NCBI GenBank assembly: GCA_026168455.1
Contig: CM047426.1
Span: forward strand, 44,038,307 to 44,102,306
From: Theocolax elegans
Taxonomy: Eukaryota; Arthropoda; Insecta; Hymenoptera; Cerocephalidae
Length of the DNA: 64,000 nucleotides
Direction of reading: 5' to 3'
In this document: positions 1 to 10,934 of the stretch, in pieces
Layout of the letters: each line of letters opens with the position of its first letter
Position numbering within the stretch: position 1 is the stretch's first letter
Notes under the pieces: generated by a model
Told to the model about the DNA's origin: nothing
The model's input: the letters and a program-made list of their open reading frames with translations, nothing else
Databases searched by the model: none
Made by a program: the position numbers and the translations under genes

Positions 1-1811
1 ATACAAATAAATTAAGTATCAATAGTAAGTAAATAATAAGAATAATTAAGAATTACAAATAAGAAGCAATATTAAAATTTACGAATAAAACCCTAAAGAC
101 AATGTGTGGTGATCTGAATGGTAGACACAATTGTCTAACATAGACTCAAAGGCACCAAGTTTTAAAAAACTTGACATTTTAGTAGCTGTAAATTATTCAC
201 CAGTAGCATGAACGGCGCAACGGCCGATTGCCACTCTATAAAGTTTTAAGTGATATAACAATTAATAGGCAAATGTTTTCGATAAATCAAACAAATAATT
301 TAACGAAAAATGGAATTCGTTAATTCAATACTTAGAATCCAACGAAAGCTTAACGTTTACGAAAAATAAATTTTTATCGTAAATCTCAGAGGACTCGAAC
401 GACCGAGCCCGGCTGATACATATGTACTAAGTAGCGATAAATTTGTCGCGTGCAGTGTCAGTCCGTCAGCCACCTATCGGCCAGCGCCTGAACTACCGTG
501 CATCCTGTAAGTGTAAAAACTTTTATTTTTTTAACAATGAAGCAAAACGATTTTTTATATAAAATATAGCCTATGACACTTCATAGTACATAAAGAAACT
601 GCAGTTAAAATTTCGTTACAATCGATTGTGTACTTTTTGAGATTTTTGCGCACATACAAACAAACGCTTCCTCTTTATATAATAGTAAGATAAGATAGTA
701 AGATAAGACTAGTAAGATTAAATTCGGCCGCCCGTCGGACCAACCGTATATAACTCTACTCTACACTAACCACGCTCCAACAAAAAGGAAAGTAACTCCT
801 AAAATGGCTGCTCGACCTATCTATTACTCCAAGAAAACTTCTATCCGGTAAGACGATCAGCTAGCGAATGGACGAGACGGGCTTCTGTTCTTCATTCGAC
901 TCATGGCGTGGCTTGAACCTTCCCGAAAATAAGGATTTTCCTCCCCACCCTATCGCTATCTCTATCTCATTTATTACTTCCTTACCCGGCGTTGATTAGA
1001 GTGGTCGATTGCGTGATCGATACGCGTAGTCCATCTTGATCTTATTTCCGTCAAGGCCAATTAACCAATAATAGTGGATCATGTCATCACCAACCCATTA
1101 ATTATTGGTTCGATCACGCAACCAATCATCCCTGACACTCGGAAGGCGCGCAATACAAAGATAAAATTACCATATCGATAACCCAATTGTTGCTACCGCC
1201 CCGTGCCTACCGGCTATATAAATACTACTAATTATCCCCAACACACTCTTACTACAATAAAAATTTATTTTGAACCTATATTTACATTAATGAATATTTA
1301 AAAACTTTGTTATTATTCGCCCAAATTTCTACCGACGCATCTATACATTTTTAATCAATTAAATACCGGCGCGGAATATTTTAACAATTAATTAAACTTA
1401 CCATACTGCCGGCGTATACCCACATCTTACAACCGGCGAATTTGTATACGTGCGCGCGCTATACAATAGTACATACACGCGTATATGTGTGCGCGCCGTG
1501 TATATCTATTCTAGTATGTCGCGGTGTACCTTAACAAGCATACATTAGGTATACGCGGCAGGGTTGCCAGATGGCGATTTATCTCCTTGTTGCTCTTGCT
1601 TAATAAACATCAATATACGTAAGAGAGAATAGGAAAAAAATCCCCAACTGGTCACTCTGATACGCGGACCTACTCTTCTCGCTCACTCGAACTCTCCATG
1701 CGCACAACACTCTTGTTGCTCGAGTGATTCTCACCTTGCCTAGTGCCGCCGTCGGTGCCGCGTTCCTCGGTGTACGGGTGTGAGGTGGGGAGCACCCGAG
1801 CTCACTATTGT
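1..1811. other. Unassigned left flank, no gene recognised
   Basis: I see no protein-coding gene here. The stretch is less AT-rich than most of the window. It holds a TATATAAA motif at 1,215-1,222, alternating purine-pyrimidine tracts around 1,445-1,510, and a foldback made of two inverted pairs: TTGCGTGATCGA near 1,008 with TCGATCACGCAA near 1,110, and AACCAATAAT near 1,062 with ATTATTGGTT near 1,100. A box-B-like sequence (CGTTCGAGTCC read on the minus strand) lies near 390-404. The integrase homology of the neighbouring gypsy remnant stops at about 1,812, so this is either the target DNA or another element. Confidence 0.4.
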
Positions 1812-2802
1812 AATCTTTTCTATTTTTGTCTAATATTTGTTTATTATAAGAATGATATTTTATACTATTTTCGGCAGCAAATTTTCTATCTCTCTTTAAA
1901 TTTTCTATAGATGCACTTTGTTTTAATTCATCTGATAGTATTGAAGAATTCCTTCCACGTAATAAATATTCTGGAGAAAATGTTGTGAATCGCGTGTTCC
2001 CTTTCATTATATTTTTTTACGCAATCATGAGCTACAGTTGTCCAAGCTTTGCATCTAATTTTATTTATTAAGGTTTGATTTAATCTTTCTCTTAAACCAT
2101 TAGAAAATGATAAATTTACAGCTGTAAAAACTATTGGAATGTTTTATTTATCTAAGAAATTCTTGAATTCTTTAGAATTTATTCCTGGATATTGGTCTGA
2201 TAAAATCATTCCTATTTTATCGGTTTCAAGTACTTCCTGAACTAATTTGATGAAATCATTCGCATTTTGCGATTTTAATGTTACAATGTATCCATATCTT
2301 GTGAAGTGGTCCACTAAAAGATGTAGGTATTTTTTGTCGATCGTGACCCACTAAAGCCTCCAATCGTATCAATGGAGACTATTTCAAATGGACTTTTTGC
2401 GGGACCTAATTCTGAAATTAGGCCGACTTTACTTTGTCCTCTTGATTTATTTTTTATACAGATATCACAATGTTTGCAAATTTGTTTTATATTTTCCGTC
2501 AGATGTTTTGCTATGTTGTAAGGTTTTATCTTGTTTTCCATTGGTTTTATACCAATGTGACAAAAGTTCTCATGTATGTAATAGTTGTTTACTAAATTTT
2601 TCTGATAATATAATTTTATTTCTTTTTTTTTTATTTTCATATGATATAGACCATTTTTTAATATAAATTTTTCTTGTTTATTTTGCAATTCTAAATTATT
2701 TTTTTGATCTTGCATGATATCTTTTAGTTGTATTAAATTTACAACTTGCAGTCCTTCTTTCTCGTTTTCTTGTGGTTTAGTACGGGATTTCTGCTTAAAC
2801 AA
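1812..2802 (-). pseudogene. G1 integrase fragment
   Basis: Minus-strand reading gives the N-terminal zinc-binding region, with a His pair and then CKHCDIC, followed by the start of the catalytic core (PFEIVSIDTIGG, where the Asp of SIDT fits the first catalytic acidic residue). A later piece at about 2,007-1,812 (PEYLLRGR, then a Lys/Arg-rich helix ending NRKDY) resembles the end of the core and the linker to the C-terminal domain. Between them the frame shifts. Reading beyond 1,812 gives Arg/Ser-rich sequence unlike integrase, so the gene is truncated there. In the living family this enzyme joins retrotransposon cDNA to the chromosome. Confidence 0.75.
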
Positions 2803-2829
2803 TCTGCTTCTAAATTATTCTTACCTGGA

Positions 2830-3231
2830 TTATATATTATTTGGAAATCGAATTGTGATAAATAATATGTTAGATTTCCTAATTCTTCATCAGTCCTTAC
2901 TTTAATATTCATTTTTTCCAGAGGCTTATGATCTGTGAAAACTTTAAATGATCTACCTAATAATCAATGTCGCCAGTAGTTAAGAGCTTCTTTTATTGCT
3001 AGGCAGGTTTTTTTCTTTTTTTGAGCTTCATTTAATTTTCTTGAAAAATATGCTACTGGTTTTTCGTTATTATCTGTGTTTAATTGTGGTTGTTTCAAAA
3101 CTGCTCCGAAGCTTGCATCGGTGTAAATACGTATTAGGTAATTTTGGATCGAAAATAGCAAACATTGGTTTGGTACAGAGTGAATTTTTCATTTTTTCAA
3201 AGGCTTGTTGACATTCTTCAGTTCGTAAAAA
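2830..3231 (-). pseudogene. G1 RNase H domain fragment
   Basis: The minus strand encodes a gypsy-type RNase H: IYTDASFGAVL with the first catalytic Asp, PVAYFSRKLNEAQ, a lysine run, LAIKEALNYWRH, then (frame-shifted) FTDHKPLEKM and NLEADCLSRNP. The last motif normally marks the end of RNase H in Ty3/gypsy Pol. RNase H removes the RNA strand of the RNA:DNA hybrid during reverse transcription. It is broken by at least one frameshift near 2,960. Confidence 0.75.
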
Positions 3232-3239
3232 TTATTGTC

Positions 3240-4125
3240 CCTTCCTCAATAAATTATGTAATGGGTCCAGTGTAATTGAATTTTTTGGCACATAATTGTT
3301 ATAGAAATTTATTTTTCCTAGAAATTGTCTATCTTACTTAAGTGTTTTCGGTATTGGAAAGTTTTTTATTGATATTAAATTGTCTTTTAGTGGAGAAACA
3401 AAATTATGTTTTATTACATGACCTAAATATGTAACTGAGTATGGAGCAAAACTACATTTTAAGAATTTCAATCTAAAACCTTTCTTTTTATTGCATCTAG
3501 TCATCTGATTAAGTGATTAATATGTTTTCCAAAGTTTTTCGAGAAAATTAAAATGTCATCTATGTAATTCACTGTGAAATCTGAAAGCTTATATTTCCTA
3601 ATTATGTTACTTAGAATCCTTTGAAAAATTGCTGGTGGGGTTCTTAAGCCAAAAGGCAAGCAGGTCCATTGAAAGTGTCCTTCTTGAGTGACAAATCCTG
3701 TTTTTGTCTATCCTCAATTCGCAATGGAATTGACCAAAATACTGACTTAACGTAAATTTTGAAAATATTTACAATCTCTGGTTTTTATCACTAAGTCTTC
3801 AATTAATGGAAAAGGTTGAGCTTGAGAAATTACGTTCTTATTCAAATCTCTGAAATCTATACATAATCTTGATTTTTTATTTCCACCTCTTTTATATGCC
3901 AATGTTACCGGAGAGGCAAAAGGGCTATGATTCTTCTATTAAACCTCTGTTTTATAATTCTGAACCATGTCGTTCTATTTCTTGTTTATCTTCGATTGAG
4001 CATCTACATGGTTTTTTACTACAATATTTATCTAGAATTAAATCTAGCTTTATAATTTTTTACTGTGCCTAAATCATATTTGTCTTTGGCAAACAATGAT
4101 TTACATTTTTCAATTAGGTTCTATT
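3240..4125 (-). pseudogene. G1 reverse transcriptase fragment
   Basis: The minus strand contains the RT catalytic box NYIDDILIF around 3,550-3,580, preceded by LCIDFRDLN (about 3,850) and followed by thumb-like VTYLGHVI. The N-terminal edge (LFAKDKYDLGTVKNY) lies near 4,090. These are ordered as in Ty3/gypsy RT palm and thumb regions. Several frameshifts and stops break the frame, so no long reading frame survives. Beyond 4,125 homology stops for about 200 bp before the foldback element begins. Confidence 0.78.
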
Positions 4126-4331
4126 GTATTCTATTTGTATTTAAGCACGTGAGTAGCAAATAAGGAGAACTGGTAGGTTAGGTGCAAAGCATGTGTGTAC
4201 TCTCTATTTACTTACAAGAGACTAACTATATTTTAAAATGTAAGGGTACAATATAGTACATTGTGCGCGGGGAGCGCTAAAGTCGCTATATACACGTGTA
4301 CATGTGTTTGTACATAAAAGTACGCATATAC

Positions 4332-6123
4332 ACCACCTATACCTCAGCCTGCAAATATGCCGTATTTGCTATAAAAAAATACTACGAGGCGGCATTTAAA
4401 CTGCATTTTCTAAAAAAATTGGTTTCGAAAACTGCACCCTTATCAATTTTCCGAAAAAAATGAAATATGCAGGTTCCGATTGCCGAATATTGAAACAAGG
4501 ATATCTCGTCAATAAAACAATGTATCCGTACCATTCGAACGTTAAAAAACTGCACACAAGCTCATTTAAACTGCACCCTCGCTAAAATTTGCATATTTTG
4601 AATAATAAGTTTATAAATAATAAAAAACCAATTATGTATATTCGTCTAGTGATAAACTGCGTATGCGCAAGCGCGTTTACAAAATGGCCGACTAGGCGGG
4701 AATAAAATAATAATTCAAATTTAAGCTCTGAACAGATTTAAGCTGTAGTCGCTCAAAACGTACGAATAAAATATTGTTCAATTCTCATAATTTGTCATAT
4801 TAAAAAATACTATTTTTAATCAATATTATTCTAAAAATTACATCCCCTTAATTTAGTCAGAAAAATTGTATACGTTCGGTGTGCGACTCGATAATTCAAA
4901 TACGGATATCTGGTAAGTAAGAAAATGTATCGGTATCATTCCAACGCCAAAAAACTGCATCCATGCTCTTTTAAACTGCACCCTCGCTAAAATTTGCATA
5001 TTCTTAATAATAAGTTTATATTAAATGAAAAACCAATTATTTATATTCAATTATGAAAAACCAATTATGTATGTGATAAACTGCGTATGCGCATGCGCGA
5101 TTAAAAAATGATCGACTAGGTGGGATTAAAATAATATTTTAAATTAAAACGCTGAATTTTTTATTGGAATCCTAGAAAAATGATCATATTTATAATAAAA
5201 AAAAATATTATTTTCAATGTACATGCAATTATCAATTACAAGTAATTCTAAAGTATTATTATGATTTATATAGATATTTACATTATGAATTTTATAATTT
5301 ACTGACAAGTAGGCATCCACCCATGAAGTTACTCTTGGCTTAATAGAAATATTGTTATACATGTTTGCTATTGTTACATGCGCATACGCGCTTAATCACT
5401 AGATGAATATACATAATTGGTTTTTCATTTAATATAAACTTATTATTAAGAATATGCAAATTTTAGCGCTGGTGCAGTTTAAAAGAGCATGGATGCAGTT
5501 TTTTGGCGTTGGAATGATACCGATACATTTTCTTACTTACCAGATATCCGTATTTGAATTATCGAGTCGCACACCGAACGTATACAATTTTTCTGACTAA
5601 ATTAAGGGGATGTAATTTTTAGAATAATATTGATTAAAAATAGTATTTTTTAATATGACAAATTATGAGAATTGAACAATATTTTATTCGTACGTTTTGA
5701 GCGACTACAGCTTAAATCTGTTCAGAGCTTAAATTTGAATTATTATTTTATTCCCGCCTAGTCGGCCATTTTGTAAACGCGCTTGCGCATACGCAGTTTA
5801 TCACTAGACGAATATACATAATTGGTTTTTTATTATTTATAAACTTATTATTCAAAATATGCAAATTTTAGCGAGGGTGCAGTTTAAATGAGCTTGTGTG
5901 CAGTTTTTTAACGTTCGAATGGTACGGATACATTGTTTTATTGACGAGATATCCTTGTTTCAATATTCGGCAATCGGAACCTGCATATTTCATTTTTTTC
6001 GGAAAATTGATAAGGGTGCAGTTTTTGAAACCAATTTTTTTAGAAAATGCAGTTTAAATGCCGCCTCGTAGTATTTTTTTTTATAGCAAATACGGCATAT
6101 TTGCAGGCTGGGGTATAGGTGGT
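4332..6123. mobile_element. Near-palindromic foldback element with 9-bp TSD
   Basis: The left arm (4,332 to about 5,095) and right arm (about 5,375 to 6,123) are inverted copies beginning ACCACCTATACC and ending GGTATAGGTGGT, leaving a unique centre of roughly 280 bp. A perfect 9-bp direct repeat CGCATATAC flanks it (4,323-4,331 and 6,124-6,132). Each arm contains two related modules with the order TTTAAACTGCACCCTCGC, an AT stretch, then GATAAACTGCGTATGCGC. No transposase frame is present, so it is non-autonomous. A 9-bp TSD and long TIRs fit the Mutator-like superfamily (established pattern); the assignment is inference. Confidence 0.85.
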
Positions 6124-6132
6124 CGCATATAC

Positions 6133-6829
6133 CACAGGTTCTCTACTACAGATGTTTCGTAATGATTACTATAGTTTATTGAAATTTGAAAATCTTTCTC
6201 TTCTACATGTTCATTGAAGTTTATTAATTTTATCTTACTAGCTTGTGATTTATTTATTTTTTTATTATTTATTTCCATATCTTGGTTATTCTCACTTGTT
6301 CTATCAGAAATTTCTATTTTTTCCGTGAAGTTATCATTATAGGATCTAAATCTCGGATCTAATCTAGGATCTTGTTCAATTTTTAGATCTCCATTTTGTG
6401 TGAGTCTGAATTTCTTTATGCAGTCCAGTTCAATAAGTAATACTTAATTGAAATTCTTATTATCTATTATAAAAACATCTATTTCTTGTTCGATATTAAA
6501 ATTTTGAGCTTTTATTGTTATTATACCTTCTGTTTGATTTACATCATTAATCGTTGTCAAGTTAATTTTTTCTTTTTTTCATTACTGTTCATATTTCTTG
6601 TTTTTAATAATTTCGAATTTATTAATGAGAAATTTGAACCTAAATCATAAATTCCTTTTTGATCTTTGTAATTTAATTCTACTTCTAATTTAGAATTATT
6701 TACATGTTTGATTTTATTTTCTTCATCTCCTTTATCTTTGAACCAACATGTAGATTCTGGATGATAACGAATACCTTTATTTTTTTCTTTGTAATTGTTA
6801 CATGGTGTTTCTTTGAATTTTTCTTCGGT
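6133..6829 (-). pseudogene. G1 nucleocapsid tail and aspartic protease
   Basis: Reading the minus strand from 6,829, a Cys/His motif (PCNNYKEKN then RYHPESTCW) resembles the gag nucleocapsid zinc motif of insect gypsy-type elements. Next, GIYDLGSNFSLI at about 6,655-6,620 matches the D-(T/S/L)-G-S active-site loop of retropepsins, the protease that cuts the Gag-Pol polyprotein. The sequence then runs through an unassigned linker to about 6,133, where it meets the foldback element. One stop (near 6,445) interrupts it. Confidence 0.7.
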
Positions 6830-6948
6830 GTTAGTTTCTTTTTATTTATTTATTTATTTAGCGTCGCATCCCCCGGTTTGGGTATTAGCGACTACAAGGT
6901 ATTTAACATTCATTTAACATTATTAGACTTATCACATTCTATTGCACC

Positions 6949-7635
6949 TTAAATATAATGTCTATAATTTATTGCGACTATAAGTTTGATTACGTTTTGA
7001 CACTGTACACTGTTATTTAAAATGTTCTCTAGATTATTCTGGATATTAAAGCATTTACGTCCTTTTTCAAACTTGATACAATTTAGTAATATATGTTTTA
7101 CGGTAAGTGGAGATTTGCACTGTTCACAAGCTGGTTGACCATCTTTATTTATAAGATGTTGATGAGTTGCCTTAGTATGTCCTATTCGAAGTCGTGTGAT
7201 GATCACCTGATCTCGCCTACTAAGATTTTTTATAGGGTTTTCTTCTAAAACATAACATTTTACTATTTTAAGAAGGGAGTTTTTATTACAATAAACCCAT
7301 TGATTTTGCCAGTCTTTGTTTATTTTCTTATCAATTCGTTTTAAATAATCATCTTTTTTGGCAAAGTGATTCCTTTCACAGTGTTTTAGTAAATATGCTG
7401 ACTCGGCGGCAGTTTGAAGTTCTTCTTTATTTTCACAAAGTTGGGAAAAATAGATGATAGTTTGGCATTTAAGTTTGTTTAATTCTAATATTACATTTTC
7501 TATCATAGGGTCCTCCTTGTATTTTGAAAACTTAGCATTGCCTATTTTAGAGAGATTATCATGAACGATATATTTTTTACATGATTTTTTGACCAACTCG
7601 ATAACTTCTAAAATTAAGATTTTTAGTGATGACAT
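6949..7635 (-). pseudogene. LINE ORF2 C-terminal region with CCHC zinc finger
   Basis: This 228-residue open stretch is the C-terminal end of a LINE polyprotein. The diagnostic part is RLRIGHTKATHQHL followed by PACEQC, then LTVKHILLNC, a C-x2-C-x7-H-x4-C zinc finger shared by Jockey, R1 and I clade elements; it is thought to help template or target binding. The preceding Trp/Tyr-rich helix region is the usual link from RNase H. The frame ends at 6,949, about 90 bp before the TAAA tail, giving a short 3' untranslated region. The apparent start is not a real initiation site, because the coding region originally continued upstream through 9,438. Confidence 0.8.
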
Positions 7636-8056
7636 TTGATTAAACCAAGAAGGAAATTTTAGGAGGATGTTTCTTTATTCGGCAGTAAGGCAGCAGCTCC
7701 CACAAAGTCATTATATTCTTCAGTGGAGATATAAATGTGAAGTTAGTCTGGCTATTGCTTTTGAATGTCTGTAAAATTTGGAGAAGAGTTTATATCGATG
7801 ATTAAGTGGTCTGTGCTTAGTTCGTTTAACTAATGATCCTTGATGTATTGATGTGGCATGTATAAATTTGGTATTCTGATTTTATAGTCTTTGAGGTATT
7901 TACGAAATCTATAATAGAAAGGTTTAGGTCATGTTGAAATTATGATTTTATCACTTGGTATTTTTTAATATCAGTATGATTAGAATTTATCGTCCTTTCC
8001 AAGTCAGAGGTGAAGGTAAAAAAAAAAGAAAATTTTAACACTTTTTCTTTTTTTGT

Positions 8057-8088
8057 AACATTTCGGTAGACAATGCTACCCTCTTCAG
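8057..8088 (-). ncRNA. Hammerhead-ribozyme-like core, left arm
   Basis: On the minus strand the order is CTGAAGA, a stem GGTAG/CTACC closed by a 6-nt loop, then GAAAT. It is the inverted copy of the right-arm motif but has T after GAAA where the right arm has C, weakening the short stem III. The core letters CUGANGA and GAAA are those of hammerhead ribozymes. Ribozyme activity is inference; an extra G sits between core and stem II. Confidence 0.4.
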
Positions 8089-8540
8089 ACTGTGTAAAAT
8101 TTATTAATTTTGATTAGTACATCGCAGAATATAATGCAAACCGAGAACGTAAATAAAAAAGATGTGAAAAATATACCTTCTAATATCAATATCGTACAAT
8201 GTTTACAATATTATTTCGCCGCAAATCGATTTGAATTTTCGCTTTTTTTTCCTCATTCTAAACGCGAGGAAACGTCAAACAGATGTATACATGACGAAAA
8301 TTTCTGCTGATTATATTTTTTCTATTGATGACGCATGATCAAGATTGTGTATAATACGTTTGGTAACAGATAAATTTAAAGGCTTTTCATTCTATATATA
8401 ATTTGCGAATTCTGTTTAGTTAATTTAATTGAGTCTTCTTGTTTATTTATTGAATTTATTTTTTGTAAATTTATGTGTACCATTACAGATGCAATTCTTT
8501 TTCCATAATTCGGTTCTTTACCTAAATTCTTAAAATTTTG

Positions 8541-8885
8541 TCAATCAAAATCGTGCTGATTATTTTGTACGTGTTGAAAGATCATAGAATTTTTGTTATT
8601 TTTATGTTCATTTATTCGAGTAATTATTTGTCTTTTTGTTTGTCCTACATATGAAGCATCACAATTGTTGCAATTTAATTTATATACTACGTTATTTTGA
8701 TTTTGTCTATCAGTTTTATCTTTTCCTTTAATTATGATATTATTTAATTTGTATTCAATAATTGGAATTGTTTTTATTCCGTGTTTTTTAAATTTAGATG
8801 ATACTTTTTCATAAAAACGATTTGAGTAAGTTAGTGTTATTGTTGTTTTGTAGTTATTATTTTCTTTTCTATAGTGGTTAGTTAT
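8541..8885 (-). pseudogene. Penelope-like GIY-YIG endonuclease domain
   Basis: The minus strand reads VVYKLNCNNC, then SYVGQTKR, then a helix with RINEH, ending at a TGA at 8,541-8,543. The pattern (V)YKLxCxxCxxxYVGQTKRxxxxRxxEH is the Penelope-like GIY-YIG nuclease: tyrosines of the two short strands, the catalytic Arg of TKR, and the Glu-His helix. About 40 residues upstream (KKHGIKTIP, IEYKLNN) look like the linker from RT. No RT is found further upstream because the inverted terminal repeat begins there. In the family this domain nicks the target DNA. Confidence 0.75.
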
Positions 8886-9037
8886 AATAATGTAAACATA
8901 GCGGTTAGAAATAATATTGTAAACATTGTACGATATTGATACTAGAAGGTATATTTTTTCACATCTTTTTTATTTACGTTCCCGGTTTGCATTATATTCT
9001 GAGATGTACTAATCAAAATTAATAAATTTTACACAGT

Positions 9038-9069
9038 CTGAAGAGGGTAGCATTGTCTACCGAAACGTT
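9038..9069 (+). ncRNA. Hammerhead-ribozyme-like core, right arm
   Basis: The sequence is CTGAAGA (9,038-9,044), one extra G, stem strand GGTAG (9,046-9,050), loop, CTACC (9,057-9,061), then GAAACGTT. The tail ACGT could give the two-base-pair stem III typical of the minimal hammerheads known in Penelope-like elements, with U as the cleavage-site base. Flanking AT-rich sequence would have to supply stem I and pairs only weakly, so self-cleavage is uncertain. Confidence 0.45.
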
Positions 9070-9450
9070 AAAAAAAGAAAAATGTGTTAAAATTTTCTTT
9101 TTTTTTTACCTTCACCTTTGACTTGGGAAGATCGATAAATTCTAATCATACTGATATTAGAAAGATTTAGGGTTTCTAGGTTTAATTTCAAAGAGACTTT
9201 TGTTTTTTTTTAATTATGATCTCATAAGCTTGGTTGTTTGGTCGTGTTAATAGATTTAATGCATAATTCACAAGAGTTTTTTCCTTCTTAATTGTAATGG
9301 ATATACGTTTCCTTTACTTAATATACTATACGTAAGGCTTGTGGTGTAGGCTCCAGTAGGAATTTTTATGCTAATATTTAAAATTGGATCTAATTTTTTT
9401 AGTTGGGTATTCTTTGCAGAGCCATAAACTACAAATCCGTTAGTTTCTTT

Positions 9451-9908
9451 ATTTTTTCTATTTATCCATTTATCTTTATTTATTAAATGTTCCAAATTTC
9501 CTATTTCATTATAAAGTTCCTCAGTCTGTTGCAAGCTTTCTCTATTAATTCTATTACATATGAAATTTGGCAAGCCAGTTGCGATGAGATCAATTAAGGT
9601 TACTTTGTCGATAGTCTTATTAACATTCAATAATAATTTTTCTTTTTTTATTGCATATTCTAATAATGAGCCTGTTTGATATCTGAAGGAAAAAGCATAC
9701 CTGATTGATGACCATCCTTTATCCGCGAATGTTTCACAAAAATTTTTTTTCCATACTTCTCATTCAGATTCTACTGTATATTTTAATAGCATGCAGCTGT
9801 ACCAGTCTTTAAAAGCTTTTTCTAAAAAGAATTTCAATATTTCATAATTTTTATTTTCAGTAACTTTAAAACGTTCACATTCGTTTTCGAACTCCTTAAT
9901 CCATTGAT
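9451..9908 (-). pseudogene. G1 Gag capsid fragment (C-terminal part)
   Basis: The minus strand gives WIKEFENECERF, FLEKAFKDWYSC, FCETFADKGWS, LIDLIATGLP and a helix containing LYNEIGNLEHLI. This order matches the capsid region of gypsy-type Gag (retrotransposon gag domain), which builds the particle shell. A frameshift separates the piece before and after about 9,630. It is cut from its N-terminal half by the CACTA transposon on the right and from the nucleocapsid by the LINE on the left. Confidence 0.75.
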
Positions 9909-9917
9909 GCCCTGTCG

Positions 9918-10490
9918 AAAAAATCCAGATGGATTTCCAGCTGGATTTCGACCTGGATTCAGCTGGATTCCACCTGGATTAGACTGGATTTTGAGCCTCG
10001 ATTTCCAGGTGGAATCCAGGTGGATTTTCAAGCTAGATTTCGAGGTGGATTGGCATGGATATCCAGGTGGATTCGCCTCGATTTCCAGTTCGATTTGCAT
10101 GGATTTCCAGGTGGATTCGCCTCGATTTCCAGTTCGATTTGCATGGATTTCCAGGTGGATTGGCATGGATTTCCAGATCGATTGGCATGGATTTCCAGGT
10201 GGATGGGCATGGATATCCAGGTGGATTGGCATGGATATCCAGGTGGATTGGCATGGATTTCCAGGTGGATTTGCATCGATTTCCAGGTGGATTAACATGG
10301 ATTTCCAGGTGGATTGGCATGGATTTCCAGGTGGATTTGCATCGATTTCCAGGTGGATTAACATCGATTTCCAGGTGGATTCACATGGATTTCCAGGTGG
10401 ATTGGTATGGATATCCAGGTGGATTGGCATGGATTTCCAGGTGGATTGGCATGGATTTCCAGGTGGATATGCATGGATTTGTGGGTCAAT
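9918..10490. repeat. Left subterminal 22-bp repeat array
   Basis: About 26 units of consensus GGATTTCCAGGTGGATTGGC plus AT run in one orientation. Variants change the middle to CAGATCGAT or CAGTTCGAT. The first units next to the terminus are irregular and shorter. Because 22 is not a multiple of three, the array stays open in several frames, giving spurious long reading frames of Trp-Ile-Ser-Arg type. Confidence 0.9.
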
Positions 10491-10934
10491 TGGCACATTT
10501 ATTAGTGTGTAGTAAAGTTTAGTTTTCTTAGTTGATTTTGTTTATATATTAGTAAAAAGGTGTACATATTATACATAAAAATGGGGTATGGAAAATTGTA
10601 ATTGTTTAATAACACTATTAGTATAAGTATTTTTATGTACGTACCCTGATTATAACTTCTTTCCTTCAAATGTATATTTGACAATTTTAATCTTTTGTAG
10701 TGTTTTTGGTAATTACTAGACTTTTACATTTTGGAGTTTAATTTAAATTTCAGTAAGTTTAGTGCGTATTATATTAAACATAATGTTGGCAGATGTCATT
10801 AAGTACTTCATTCGAAATTACACTATTTACATTTCTCGGAATTAAGTATATGTTTCTTTCTTTTCTTTAATTACTATTGTAGGCGTTATTTTATGATTTT
10901 AAAATCATTTATTCAATAGCAGAAGAAGTTAGCA
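10491..10934. other. CACTA internal non-coding spacer downstream of transposase
   Basis: No gene seen. The first about 70 bp (to 10,562) are an inverted copy of 13,093-13,160 on the other side of the transposase. The remainder is AT-rich and presumably carries the 3' untranslated region of the transposase. Confidence 0.5.

Larger units (their letters stand above)
7966..9159 (-). mobile_element. Penelope-like element remnant with inverted terminal repeats
   Basis: Two inverted arms of about 250 bp (7,966-8,217 and 8,909-9,159) enclose a minus-strand GIY-YIG endonuclease fragment. Penelope-like elements commonly carry such terminal repeats in inverted or tandem arrangement, and their RT is fused to a C-terminal GIY-YIG domain. 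Here the RT is missing, so the copy is 5'-truncated. Both arms carry a hammerhead-like core (CTGAAGA, short stem, GAAA), another hallmark of the family. It is inserted within the LINE. Confidence 0.75.
6842..9438 (-). mobile_element. 5'-truncated Jockey-clade LINE with 12-bp TSD
   Basis: The element lies on the minus strand and ends at the left in a tail of TAAA repeats (6,842-6,860). The 12-bp direct repeat GTTAGTTTCTTT flanks it at 6,830-6,841 and 9,439-9,450, as expected for target-primed reverse transcription. The truncated 5' end codes for VVYGSA, LDPILN and TGAYTTS at 9,440-9,300, which match the C-terminal part of Jockey-type RT. An RNase H-like piece (FVGAAALLPN) and the C-terminal zinc-finger domain follow. 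A Penelope-like element is inserted at 7,966-9,159. The LINE interrupts gypsy G1 gag between the capsid and nucleocapsid parts. Confidence 0.85.

Noticed and set aside
388..404. tRNA gene on the minus strand
   Set aside because: Only a box-B-like sequence; no matching A box or cloverleaf.
1600..1811. Extension of the integrase frame to 1,600
   Set aside because: Beyond 1,812 the reading is Arg/Ser-rich and unlike integrase; the homology ends and unrelated DNA begins.
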